From NCBI GenBank assembly GCA_019022495.1, contig JAFEKR010000013.1, positions 1,054,001-1,118,000 of the forward strand: a stretch of 64,000 nucleotides of DNA, given 5' to 3'. This stretch comes from Epichloe hybrida. Lineage: Eukaryota > Ascomycota > Sordariomycetes > Hypocreales > Clavicipitaceae. Both the position numbers and the translations under genes were made by a program. Shown here one piece after another: positions 11,579-23,100 of the stretch (the first letter of the stretch is position 1; every line of letters begins with the position of its first letter). Under the pieces are notes generated by a model. The model was not told the DNA's origin. It made no database searches and saw only the letters and a program-made list of their open reading frames with translations.

Positions 11579-13095
11579 CTAGTTTTTTTTTTTGGTCTCC
11601 TTGGCCACCTTGCGGTTCCCCGACTTGACTGGCTCCAAAGTTCCAAAGTACACCAGCACAACCGTCGCAAGAAGCACGCTCACCGCGGCCGTCGAGCTCA
11701 GATCTGTGCTGGGAAAGGTGTTCCACGCTACCTCTTGCACTCCCCACAGCAAGTAAACGACGGGAACGCTGGGCCAAGCCTTCCAAAGCAGATAGGGCGT
11801 TGCCCAAGCGAGATAGGCATAGAATTGGTAATGTAGTGACCTGGCAAAGAGCAGGCCAATGACATTGGCTGAAAGGATCGTCGTCGTGACATACTCGGGG
11901 GTAACTCGGCTGGAAACACGGAGCTCTTCAGCTCTGCCGAGTGGCAATCTGCCGCGAACCAGAGGCGCAACCAAGGACGGCAACGAGCGATGCGCAGGCT
12001 GGAGCCACCTGGTGGTGATGAAGAGCAAGAGAACCAATGCATGTAGGGTCAGTAGTGCTAGAGCAAACCGTTTGCTGAGGAACGTTTCTTGTCCCAACAT
12101 GCGCCAATTCACCGTCCACTCAAACTTGAATTGTCGCGACAGCTCAAATGCTCTGCCCACGTACCCCTTCCAGTTGGTAGACAAGAACGGAATAGCCATG
12201 GCAACCTGCATCTGCGCCATGAGAGAAGCCAATCGTAGACTGCCGCCGAGCCCCCTGCCCAAGAAAAGTACAACGGCCACAGCTGGCAGCGAGAGCAGCA
12301 GTGACATCTTGATACCCAGGCCCCAGCTGTACGCAATGCTGCCGAGCGTCCACTGTCGGTTTTGGAAGAACCAGATGGCGAGCCAGAAGAAGAAGGCTGC
12401 GAAGCAATCGTTGAAGCATCGGAGAACGAACACGCTATGCAAGCGCTTTGAGAGGATCAGTAGCGGGAAAATGTAGGGAGGGACCTAGGATTGCCCGACT
12501 CATCAGCATTTCGGCAACAAAACACGCATTGAAGTGGCAACACGCAAAAGGGGGTTAGACATCGACATACCTTGGCCCTCCAATAGCACAGCATAACCAC
12601 TGCCAACGTAGCCATGTACAGCACAGCAAACAACTGCTGCGCGAGGAGAAGATTCTTCCCACGGTCCGTCAAGTAGTATAGCCCCGTGTAGGTATACACA
12701 TGAGCAGCCGGGTAGACCAGCGGGCCCGTCCCGCCCTCCATCTTGGTATAGTCTCTTTCTCCGGAGACGAACTGCGAGATTTGCTCCATGTATGCTACCC
12801 AGTCGATTTCGGTATCTACCAGAAGCATTCTATATGTGAGCATCTGCCTTTCTTCAATTCTTCGCTTCTCTCATGGCTTCATAATCCTGGCTTGCTTCTG
12901 CGGAGAAAGAATGCTCTCCTGGACCGCCGGGATGGCAAGCTTACAGGGAATTTTCCAAATGATCAAGCCGCAGAGCACGGCGTCGCCCAGCCAGAGGGCG
13001 ATGGGTATGAGCTTGGAGAGCGCATGGCGACCGGTCGTGACGTCGAGAGCAAAGCGCCGCGCTTGCTTGCACAGAGGCTCATCTGGCGGCGCCAT
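11579..13095 (-). CDS. ALG3: dolichyl-P-Man:Man5GlcNAc2-PP-dolichol alpha-1,3-mannosyltransferase
   Basis: Three exons on the minus strand, 13095-12945, 12815-12571 and 12484-11579 (introns 129 and 86 bp), give 433 aa, the usual length. ALG3 adds the first alpha-1,3-linked mannose on the luminal side of the ER during N-glycan precursor assembly, using dolichol-phosphate mannose. The first intron was placed so that the conserved IWKIP-YTEIDW junction is restored; the second joins YWRAK to VPPYIFPLL. The family motifs [22 protein letters not shown] and VLRCFNDC are intact, and about ten hydrophobic membrane segments follow. The C-terminus ends KKKN, a KKxx-type ER retrieval signal. Its ATG lies 292 bp from the left border of the 33-kb transposon block, so its promoter may have been shortened or exposed to heterochromatin. 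The gene itself shows no RIP-like decay. Confidence 0.95.
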
Positions 13096-13387
13096 CGTGC
13101 TCCTGCCACCGGGATAAGAATCGTGAGGGTCGCAAGAAGTCGGAACAAAACCGGGGAGTTGCGCGGCGCGGGTTCGTGCCTCTGTAGTCGTTCCTCTGTA
13201 GATCGCGTGGCATTTATTATTTAATAATCGGGGAGCTGTCAGGAGTCAGGACTTATTAGGAACTCAGGGCCAGAACCAGGGAGGGGAGCGGCCTGATTGG
13301 CGGGGGTGGCCTCTCCATTTCCATTGGTCAATCTCTCTGCCGCCTCATCAATTTGCAAACGAGCTACAATGATCAAATCCTACTCCC
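13096..13387. other. ALG3 upstream region, truncated by transposon border
   Basis: GC-balanced sequence between the ALG3 start and the TSD of element A. Before the insertion it would have joined directly to 46756 and served as the spacer between ALG3 and the 3' end of the D-amino acid oxidase gene. No separate gene is seen. Confidence 0.6.
13384..13387. repeat. target-site duplication of element A, left copy (TCCC)
   Basis: TCCC directly precedes the left LTR of element A and is repeated at 46756-46759 directly after the right LTR. A 4-bp duplication fits Ty3/gypsy integration. Confidence 0.75.
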
Positions 13388-13504
13388 TGTAATAGTACCC
13401 TTTAGGATTGAGGTAATGATGATGGTTAATTACTATCTGATCTAGCTACTAAGGTTCCATAATTATTACAGCCATGATTATATAAGCCATTTCTCCACCT
13501 AATA
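13388..13504 (-). repeat. LTR of element A (3' LTR in the element's sense), 117 bp
   Basis: It aligns without gaps to 46639-46755. There are nine differences, all C/T or G/A in CpA/TpG context. This copy keeps the less mutated state at most of these positions. Confidence 0.88.
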
Positions 13505-14141
13505 GGCTAGGGGGGATTCCCTTAGTGTTAACCCTAATACTATATTCCTTTCTATTATAATACTTTATTTTTCTCTAGATCTATCTGATTTATTATTCCT
13601 TACTTAGCTAAATCCTAAGTATTTAATCTTAATAGTTAAAGCTTCTCCTAGTATAAGATATAGAGTTTTAGGTTATTTAAATAGATTTTCCTTACTATTT
13701 CTCCCTTAATAAGTTTAATTTTATATATTACTAAAGATACTTTTTAGATAACCTTAGATAGCTTTCCCTAGGTCTTATAAAACTTTCTTTTTAACTTATT
13801 TTCTTTATTTATTTTCTCTTATATAAGATTCCTTATTTTAAAGTTTTGCCTAGGTTTTATAGTATTATCCTAATTATTTACTTTCTATATTTAAACTAAT
13901 TCTTTTCTTTCTTCTTATAGGTCTAAATTCTATAGGTTTATTTCTTAAATTAGTTCTAGATTATTTACTACTTCTAGATTCTTAAAGTCTAATAATTCTA
14001 GTTCTTTAACTCTAGTATATTTTATAAATAGTTTAAATCCTAATATAAACATTACTAGGCTTATCCTAATACTTAATATATACTAATTATTAATTACTAC
14101 TATAATACTTAGGATAGCCTAATTCTAGGAGTCTAGTAAAA
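13505..14141 (-). pseudogene. element A integrase C-terminal relic
   Basis: Read on the minus strand, this continues the integrase reading frame of 31001-31400 that element B interrupts. Visible pieces include an LGFKLF-like stretch and NTIKPRQNFKIRNLI, similar to the region after the catalytic core of gypsy integrases (NKTIKPR.F..GDLV). Many stops make it a relic. The last five bases, 14137-14141, are the left TSD of element B. Confidence 0.65.
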
Positions 14142-14411
14142 TGTCAGGAGCGCAGAGGTTAAAGATAGGATATTCATTAAAGCAGGTCTTTAAAGAACCT
14201 TTAGGCTATGCAAATAAGAAAGAGGCTAGCTAGCTATAAGATAGCCATATGCTTGTGAAGTAAGGTATTTATTAAAGACTATATATATTATTAGTGCTAG
14301 GTTAAAGATTAAAACCTTTATATACCTACCCCTAGCTAGTATCTATTTAGTAGTAACTATAATAATCTTAGCTATTACTTTATTCTTAACCTTTTAGTAT
14401 AAGCTATAATA
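14142..14411 (+). repeat. 5' LTR of element B (270 bp)
   Basis: It starts TGTCAGGAGCG and ends AGCTATAATA, the RIP form of the right LTR's AGCCGTGACA. It has the same length as the right LTR. Confidence 0.92.
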
Positions 14412-16580
14412 AATTAATCTCTCTTAACCTTTTTAAGGATATAAACTATTAGCTAGATTATTATATAGCTAACACTCTAAAGATCTATAAGAAATACACT
14501 AGTACCTTATAATAATAAAGCTATAAATAATTAGGAAAATAAAGAACCCCTATAATCTAGAACTATAGATAATAGGGTATAATAAACGCTACTTAATCCT
14601 AATTTAAGTAAAGGTATAGATAATATAACTAAAGAAAAAAGGGCATTATAGTAACGCTATAAGGTTATATAATCTAAGCTATATTACCTTTAGAGAAGAT
14701 AAGAGGTCTTATAGATAAAGGCATAAATTAGAGAGCTTAAGGTAAATCTAGGATTAGCTAGACCTTAAACTAGACTTATAATTACCCCTTAATCTAGACT
14801 TATAATTACCCCTTAAATATTAGCTATGATTTTACCTATAGTTTATAGTAATATAGTAGTAATTATATAGTAAGGTAGTCTTATTAAAATATAGATAAAA
14901 ATGCTTATATATAAAGGGGAAATATATAAAAGCTTATAGAATTTCTTAGTAAACTTAGATATACTATTTAAATTAAACTACTATACCTTTAAGGATAATA
15001 TAACTAAGGTAGTATATATAAGTAACTACCTAGCTAGTAATATAAAGTAATAGTAAATATATTATATAGCTATAGATAGGTATGTAAATTATTTATTAAT
15101 TACCTAGGTAAATTTCCTAGAATAGTTAAAAACTAGAATAATAGATATAAGTATAAGACACTTAGAAGTAATAAGGTTATTACTAAATCTTAGGTAAAAG
15201 AATAGCTAATTATTTTAATCCTTTATATAAGCCTAGGATAAGGTAAAAGCTAAGTTACCTAAAGAAATCCTATATATCTAAGAATTATAATTTTTCTAAA
15301 TAGCTTAAATAACACTATAAGAAAGTAAATAATTAGTTAAGAGATTCTAATAACCTAGAGCTAACTATAAGGCTAGGGTAAGAAAGTAAAGGTTATAATA
15401 AGTTTAGGCTAAAATAATAAAAAAGGTTAGGACTCTAAAAGAAAGAGATAACACTCTTATTTTATATTACCTATAAATAAGGCATAGTAATAAAGTAAAG
15501 ACTAAGGGAGAAGATTATCCTTAGTATATTATAAATATAAAAAGCCTAGGCATACTATACTAACTTATTAGGCACTAGATTATTTTACCTATAAAAGTAC
15601 TAAATATATAACTAAGAAGCATAGGGAAAGTAATAATAAAGCTATATCTCCTAATATAATACTAGTTTAATTAGCATAAACCTAGGAATATAATCTTACT
15701 ATAGAATACTCTATAGATAATAGAATAAGAATATAAGTATCTTTATAATAAGATAACTAGTAGTTAGCTATATAAGCGCTATTTAATATAGGTATATAGT
15801 CTTTAATAATTTATCTAAAATTATTATTAAAAAAGGATTAGAAGAATATAATCTAATTAGATAAGATATTAAAGAGTATAAGTAAAAAAGTAATTTTATA
15901 TTAAGGAATTTTAAAAAAATTAGTTAAGATAAAAGATAGTATAGGATTTATAAAGGTTTACTAAGTTAATTACTTTATTACTAATATAAGTAAAGGGATA
16001 ATTCTAGGTATAAACTAGATTAAAGAGTATTTACCTATAATTATATATTAGGAGTATAAATACTAGAGATATCTAGTAATAATAGAATGTCTCTCCTTTA
16101 CTTATAATAAGTAATAAGTATATAAAGAGAAAAAAATAGTAGTAATTACTTTATTATTAGGAGTAATAAAGATTAAGCTAAGTATTCTAGAAAATAAAAA
16201 TTAAAAAGGAAAAGGAGAAGGCTAATTAGAGAACCTAGTAGTAATAGATATATAAATAAATAGTAAAGTAGCTATATAAATCCTTAAGTACACTTATTTA
16301 TAATAAAAAAGTAAAGGTATTATAGTTATACTAATTTTAGAAAATATAAGTAGTAAAGAAGCTATATTAAATTAGGATAAGAGTACTAAGTGCCTTATAC
16401 TAATAATCCTAGAAGAATATAGGGAGTTTATAGATATTTTTTCTAAAGAGTTAGTAAGCTTCCTAAACTAGGAGAGCATACTTATATAATTAAATTAGAA
16501 GAAGGGAAAACACTACCTTAGGGGCCTATATATAATTTAGCTAAAAGGGAGCTAGAGGTTCTTAGAGAGTACCTTATAAG
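14412..16580 (+). pseudogene. element B gag-protease and start of RT, relic
   Basis: A charged, Lys/Glu-rich Gag-like frame is followed by a protease/RT approach. At about 16430-16570 an FSKEL...SFLN and TLPQGPIYNLAKREL-type stretch marks the entry to the RT domain (PYRPISYNMSP-type region in related elements). The frame is cut at 16580 by the hAT-like element and resumes at 18810. Stops are frequent. The last eight bases are the left TSD of the hAT element. Confidence 0.65.
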
Positions 16581-17140
16581 CAGAGTATTGCACTAAAACG
16601 TGTAGTGTAGTGTAGTATTTATAGTGTAGTGTAGTAACTACACTACAAACTACACTACACTACAAACTACACTACACTACAAACTACACTAACTACAAGG
16701 AAAAAAAAACTATAATACATTACACTACAAATTTTTTTTCCTAAACTACACTAACTATAAATACTATAAATATAGTATTAAACTTTTTATTAGTTATTAG
16801 TATTTATAAGGTTAAAAGAAAGCTAGTTATATAAGAGCTTTTATTATTACTTATTTTATTAAATTAGTTATAGAATTTATAAGATTATATTATTTTTATA
16901 ATTTTATTATAACTAAGTAAGGTTATATATAATATTATACTTTTTTAATAATACTATTTAACTTAATACTTTATTTCCCTAATATAACTTAAAGAAAAAC
17001 CTTCTTATTATATTATTTACTATTTCTATAAATTATTTTATATTTCTATAAATTATTACTATTACTTATTTTAAAAAAACTATAAAAAGAACTACTAGTA
17101 AACTTAATATAAGTAGCTTATTATATCTTATTATAGCTTA

Positions 17141-17240
17141 TAATAGCTTATAATAGCTTATAATACTAATATTACTAATATTACTAGTATTACTAAGATT
17201 ACTAAGATTACTAAGATTACTAAGATTACTAAGATTACTT
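17141..17240. repeat. short tandem repeats inside the hAT-like element
   Basis: Tandem TAATAGCTTA units are followed by TATTACTAA and then TAAGATTAC-type units. Each runs for three to five copies of 9-10 bp. Confidence 0.75.
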
Positions 17241-17449
17241 ATTATTATTAGTGTTAAAGTTTAATAAAAAATAAATAAATAAATAAATAACTTAAATATA
17301 AATACTAGTAATTATAAGTAAATTACTATAGTAAAAGCTATAGTTTTTAATAACTTAGTATTTTAAGGTTTTTAAAAATATTAATATTATAAAAATGTTT
17401 TCTCTTTTATGTTTTTTTTTAAAATAATAATAAAAGTAAAATAATAGTA

Positions 17450-17912
17450 ATTATAGTAATAATAGTAATAAATAATAGTAATAATAGTAATAATAGTAAT
17501 AATAGTAATAATAGTAATTATAGTAATAATAGTAATTATAGTAATTATAGTAATTATAGTAATTATAGTAATTATAGTAATTATAATTATAGTAATTATA
17601 GTAATTATAGTAATTATAGTAATTATAGTAATTATAATTATAGTAATTATAGTAATTATAGTAATAGTAATTATAGTAATTATAGTAATTATAGTAATTA
17701 TAGTAATTATAGTAATTATAGTAATTATAGTATAGTAATATAGTAATTATAGTAATTATAGTAATTATAGTAATTATAGTAATTATAGTAATTATAGTAA
17801 TTATAGTAATTATAGTAATTATAGTAATTATAGTAATTATAGTAATTATAGTAATTATAGTAATTATAGTAATTATAGTAATAATAGTAATTATAGTAAT
17901 AATAGTAATTAA
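17450..17912. repeat. AT microsatellite, 9-bp TAGTAATTA units
   Basis: About 460 bp built of 9-bp units TAGTAATTA / TAGTAATAA in around fifty copies, with a few irregular joins (for example near 17730). The array expanded inside the hAT-like element and accounts for about one fifth of its length. Confidence 0.9.
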
Positions 17913-18809
17913 GGTTATAAAAGTTATTAAAGCTTTTATAATAAGTATAATATATTATATAAAACTAAGTCCTAGTATTATTTTTAAAAACAAGTTAAAC
18001 TTATTTTTATAGCTTATTTAAGCTATACAGGGTAATTAAAATAATACTATTAGTTATCTATTAATAAATTATAAATATTAGTCTATTATATTCTTTCTTT
18101 ATATATTATTATAATAAGATATATAAAGTTACTATATATAACTTCTTAAAGCTTTAGAATTATAAAGCTTAAAGTAATATTTAATTAGTTTAAATAGTAA
18201 ATAAATAGTTTAAGCTTTTTTAAAGTTCTTATTATATTAATAATAATATTAAAGTACTAAGTATATATTCTATTAACTTCTATATATTTATTTAGATTTC
18301 TAATTTAATTTAATTATATTAGTTTAGGGTATTTTTTAATTAAATTAATAATAAAAATATAAAATAATTAATAATAATAGTAAATAAAATAATTAGAAGG
18401 TTTTTCTTAAAGTTATATTAGTAAAATAAAGTAATAAGTATAATAGTATTATTAAAAAGGTATAATATTATAAATAACCCTAGTTATAGTAAAATTCTTA
18501 AAAAAGGTAAATATTATAAATTCTATAACTAATTAAGTAAAATAGGTAATAATAAAAGCTTCTATATAACTAGCTTTCTTTTAATCCTTATAATAACATT
18601 ATATAATAAAAAGGCTTACTTTTTTTTTTACTAACACTACATTGTAGTTTTTGTAGTTAGTGTAGTTAGTAACTACACTAACTACACTACACTATAAGCA
18701 AAAAAAAACTACAATACATTAACTATAAGAAGAAAAAAACTACACTATAAATACAAGTTTTTCCTAAAAACTACACTAACTACACTACAAACAATACTCT
18801 GCTTATAAG

Positions 18810-19992
18810 TGCATAGCTTAAAGGGTGGATTAGAAGATTAGTTAGCCTAGCTAGAGCCTTAATTTTATTTATTCTAAAGAAAGGAGGGAAATTAAGGCTT
18901 TATATAGATTATAAGGGCCTAAATAAGATCACAATTAAGAATAAGGCCCCTTTGCCCTTTATTACTAAAATTCTTAATTAATTAGCGGGCATAGTTATTT
19001 TTATAGTCCTAGATTTAAAAGATACGTACTACTAGCTATATATCCGCTTAGGTAATAAGTGGAAAATAGTATTTTATTATTAATATAGCTACTTTAAATA
19101 TCTAGTAATGCTATTTAGACTAGTTAACGCACTAGTGACTTTTTAGGAGTATATTAATAATGCTCTTAAAGGACTTATTAATAAGACCTATATTATCTAT
19201 CTAGATAATACGCTAATATATAGTAGTAAGGTTAAAGATTATATAAAGCATATTAAATAAGTTTTACGTAGGTTTAAAGAGGTAAGTCTTTTTATTAACC
19301 TTAAGAAGTGTTAATTTTTAGTTAAGGAAGTTAAATTTTTATGCTTTAAGATATTAGAGAAAGGTATTATAATAGACCTAGTAAGAGTTAAAGCAATTAT
19401 AACCTAGCTAATACTACGTAGTGTTTTTAATATTTCGTTATGTCTTAGTTTTACTAGATTTTACTACTATTTTATTAAATAGTATAGTAAAGTTATTATT
19501 CTATTAATAGATTACCTTAGAGGGAATTAACTAGCGATATTTAAACTAGAACCCTATAAGCTAGTAGCGTTTAGAGAGCTTTAATAAAGATTTTAGAAAG
19601 TGCTAATTTTAGTGTATTTTAACTTACTTATATATCTTAGAGTAAAGACAAATGCATCTAGATATATAATTAGGGCTATACTTATAATATTAGTGCTAGG
19701 TCACTAGCACCTAGTTATATTTATGTTAAGAAAGATAACTAATACTAAATTACAATATTTAATACCTAATAGCAAATTATTAGCTATCTAAGAGGCTTTT
19801 TATATATAGAGACATTATCTTGCTTATTTAGCTTATATAATTAAAGTTATTATAGATTATTTAAACTATAAGTACCTTGCTATAAAGCCTAAGCTTACTA
19901 GTAGGTAAGTAACTATGCTTAATAAGCTTTATCCTTTTGATTTTAAGATTATATATTATATAAGGAAATTAAATCCTACTAACTTACTTTTA
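18810..19992 (+). pseudogene. element B reverse transcriptase and RNase H relic
   Basis: This continues the frame from 16580. A clear gypsy RT follows: DYKGLNKITIKNKAPLP-type start at about 18900, DLKDTYYQL at about 19013, and YLDNTLIYS at about 19197 in place of the catalytic YLDD motif (second Asp to Asn by G-to-A). RNase H runs to about 19970, ending with a Y-I-R-K-L-N-P-T-N-L stretch, like the YRPGKLNPADALSR end of related elements. Element C is inserted directly after it. The last five bases are its left TSD (TTTTA). Confidence 0.85.
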
Positions 19993-20194
19993 TGTGAGGC
20001 CCCACTCACAACAACACCTGTAATCACTAGTGCACCCTGCGGGCAGGCCATGTCCTAGGGCTAGGTCCACGTGACACTAGTAAGCCGCTAGCTATAAGCT
20101 AGCAACTCACACGCATAATACACTTAGACCTAGTAAGCTTTAGTTAATATACTAAAGCCCTTATACCTCTTACCTAGCTACTATTATTCTTATA
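19993..20194 (+). repeat. 5' LTR of element C (202 bp)
   Basis: Starts TGTGAGGCCCCACTCAC and aligns without gaps to 26525-26726. Its first 70 bp are little mutated (CCTGCGGGCAGGCC survives), while its right half is more mutated than the partner. Confidence 0.92.
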
Positions 20195-23100
20195 ATTCTA
20201 AAGCTTCTCTTACTAGCTACCTAAGAGTAATATAAGGGGGAGAATTACTTAATTCACTAGAGTAATATTAGATAATAACCTAACCCTAATAGATAAGAGT
20301 CACACCTAAGTAAATAAGGGTAATACTATAGGTAAAGACACACTATATACTAATAAAACCATGCTTATAATAAGACCCTTTACCCCTTATAGTAAAGCTA
20401 TAGTAACACTAGAGTGAATTACTTAGCTAGAAAAACTCTAAAGATTATAAGAATAAGAATAAAAGCTTATTAACCTTATTAAGGGTAACTTAGGGGAAGT
20501 ATAAGGGAAAAGCAAGTAAAGAGCTAGCCCCTTATTAAGTAATAGTAGCTAAGAGATTAAAGTTAAGAATATTACTAAGCTTTAATACCCTATAAACCCC
20601 TAGAGGCATAAGATATAGATAAATAACCTAAACTATACCTTTAATAGGGCAAAGAAAAAATACTAATGTAATTACTAAAAGATTATCTTTACACTTAACT
20701 ATATATATACTAACTATAAGGCAAGATAGGATAAATACCTTAATAAATAATAGGCTAATAGCTAGGATAATCTTAAGGATAATTAGGATAAATTCTAGAC
20801 TTAGATGCTTACGCTACTTAGGGACTTTATAAACTATAATACCTAAATAGCTACATAGCTTAAGAACGCAAAGTAATATAAGGGCTAGAGCCTTATTAAA
20901 TTTAGTATTTTCCTAGATTTACTAGAGATATACCTAGAAAGAGCCCCTAAAAAGTCCTATGCCCTTATATTCTTTATAAAGTTACTTCCTAAGCTATAGG
21001 ACTATATTAACCTATATACCTCTATTACTAGGAAAACATAAGAGGAGGTTATATAACTTACCTAGCGATTTTAGGAGGCTATGCTAAAGAGCAAGCAAAA
21101 GCCTAAATATTTAGGAGATAAGGGATTATATAAGAATCCCTAATATTATAAAAATAACTTACCCTAAGGTTATAAGCTATATAGAGATTAAAGGAATAAA
21201 GACTAAGAAAAGGGCCTAGCTATATACCTAAATAATAGCGAAATTAGGGATAAGAGGTAATATTATAACTATAATAGCCTAGACTACCTTATAAATAAAT
21301 ATAATAAGCTAAGGAAAGACCCCTAAGATAAATAGGGAAACTTCCTAAGGTAAAAGTAAAGGCCCTTACCTTTACCTTAAACACTAAGGTACTAATTAGG
21401 CGTTAATTTCACACACTAGTTACTATTTATAAGCATAAAGATATTAAAATAGTAGTAAATCTAGATAGCTATGCTAAGCTTAATATTATTAGCATTAAAT
21501 TTATAAGAAATTATAAGCTTAATTAGGCTAAGGCTATAGTACCTATTCTCTAGGTAGTAAGGGCCCTTATAGTCCCTTAATATAGTATTTATAAGGTGCC
21601 TATTACTATTAAAGACTTAAGAGGGAAAGAAAAGAACTTTAAGCTACTATATATAGCTATAGATAAAGACCTAAGAGTAAGGGGAAGCCTTATCTTAATT
21701 AGGATATATATACTTACTAAAGAATATATATATCTTTATTTATACTCTTAAGAGTAATAGTTTAAGAAGAAGAAAATAGCCTTTTTACTTATAACTCCTT
21801 ATAAGTTTATAAAGGTAATATATAATAAGGCTATTATATATACTATTATAGGAGTTATAGAAGATAAGTTTATTACCCTTAAAGATAATAAGGAGGTAAA
21901 AGTATATAAAACTATTAAAGATATCCCTAAGGAATTATATAAGTTTAAAGATATATTTATAGCAAATAAGGTAAGTAGTTTACTATTAAGAAAGGAGACT
22001 AATTATATAATTAACCTAATACCTAAGGCTATGCCCCTATATAGACTAATTTACTCTCTCTCCTAAAGTAAGTTAAAGGAGCTTTATAAATACATTAATA
22101 AAAACCTATAAAAAGGCTAGATAAAACCCTCTAAGAGCCTTATAAGTATACCTATCCTATTTATGCTAAAGAAGGATAAAACGCTTTAACTATATATAAA
22201 TTATTAAGGACTTAATAAAGTAATATAAAAGAATTACTACACTCTCCCCCTAATTTTAAAGATCCTAGACTAGTGCTAAGAAGCTTACTACTTCTTAAAG
22301 ATTAATATTAAGGATGCTTACTATTAAATTTATATTAAAGAGAGTAATAAGTAAAAGACTGTGTTTTATACCTACTATAAACACTATAAATACCTTATAA
22401 TACCCTTTAGGCTAACTAATATACTAGCTACTTTCTAAAGCTATATTTATAAAGCGCTTTATAGGCTAGTAAATACTATTTATATAGTGTATCTAGATAA
22501 TATCCTTATCTTCTTAAAAATATAAGAGAAGCACACTATATATATTAAGGAAGTTTTAAAATATATAAGGTTAGTAAAGTTATATATAAAACCCTTAAAG
22601 TGTTTATTTTACTAGGAATTAGTAAAATTCCTAGGGTTTATCCTATTAGTTAATAGTATTTTAATAGATATATATAAAGTAAATATAATCTAAGACTAGA
22701 AGGAGCTTATAAGCTTTAAAGATATATAGTCCTTCCTAGGATTTTATAACTTTTACTAAAGGTTTATTTACTAATACTCTAGGATTATAGTACCCTTATA
22801 TATACTAATAAAAGGTAGTTAAAATGGCATCTAGACTAGGAAGTTTATATTTAGGGAAAGAGAATAGCTAGTGTTTAACTAGCTAAAAGATACCTTTTAA
22901 TAGGCATCTTTTCTCTATTATTATAACTTAAGTTAGCTAGTGCGTATTAAGATAAATACTTTAGTCTTTATAATAGTAGGAATCTTATCTTAGCAAAATA
23001 ATAAGGGCTAATAGTATTCTATAGCATTTTAGTTAAGGAAGTTTACAAATACTAAACATAATTATAGTATAGCGGATTAGGAGCTACTTACTATAGTAAA

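Larger units (their letters stand above)
16581..18801. mobile_element. hAT-like element (2221 bp) inserted in element B
   Basis: Perfect 10-bp terminal inverted repeats CAGAGTATTG / CAATACTCTG, with subterminal GTAGTGTAGT and ACTACACTAC repeat clusters at both ends (16600-16740 and 18640-18800). It is flanked by an exact 8-bp duplication, CTTATAAG, at 16573-16580 and 18802-18809. It shares ends and subterminal motifs with the 0.41-kb MITEs. The inside is AT-rich with long microsatellites, and no hAT transposase motif is recognisable, so it is probably a non-autonomous or fully decayed member. Confidence 0.9.

Noticed and set aside
11859..12476. 205-aa plus-strand ORF inside ALG3
   Set aside because: It is the antisense shadow of the long ALG3 third exon, which has clear homology on the minus strand.
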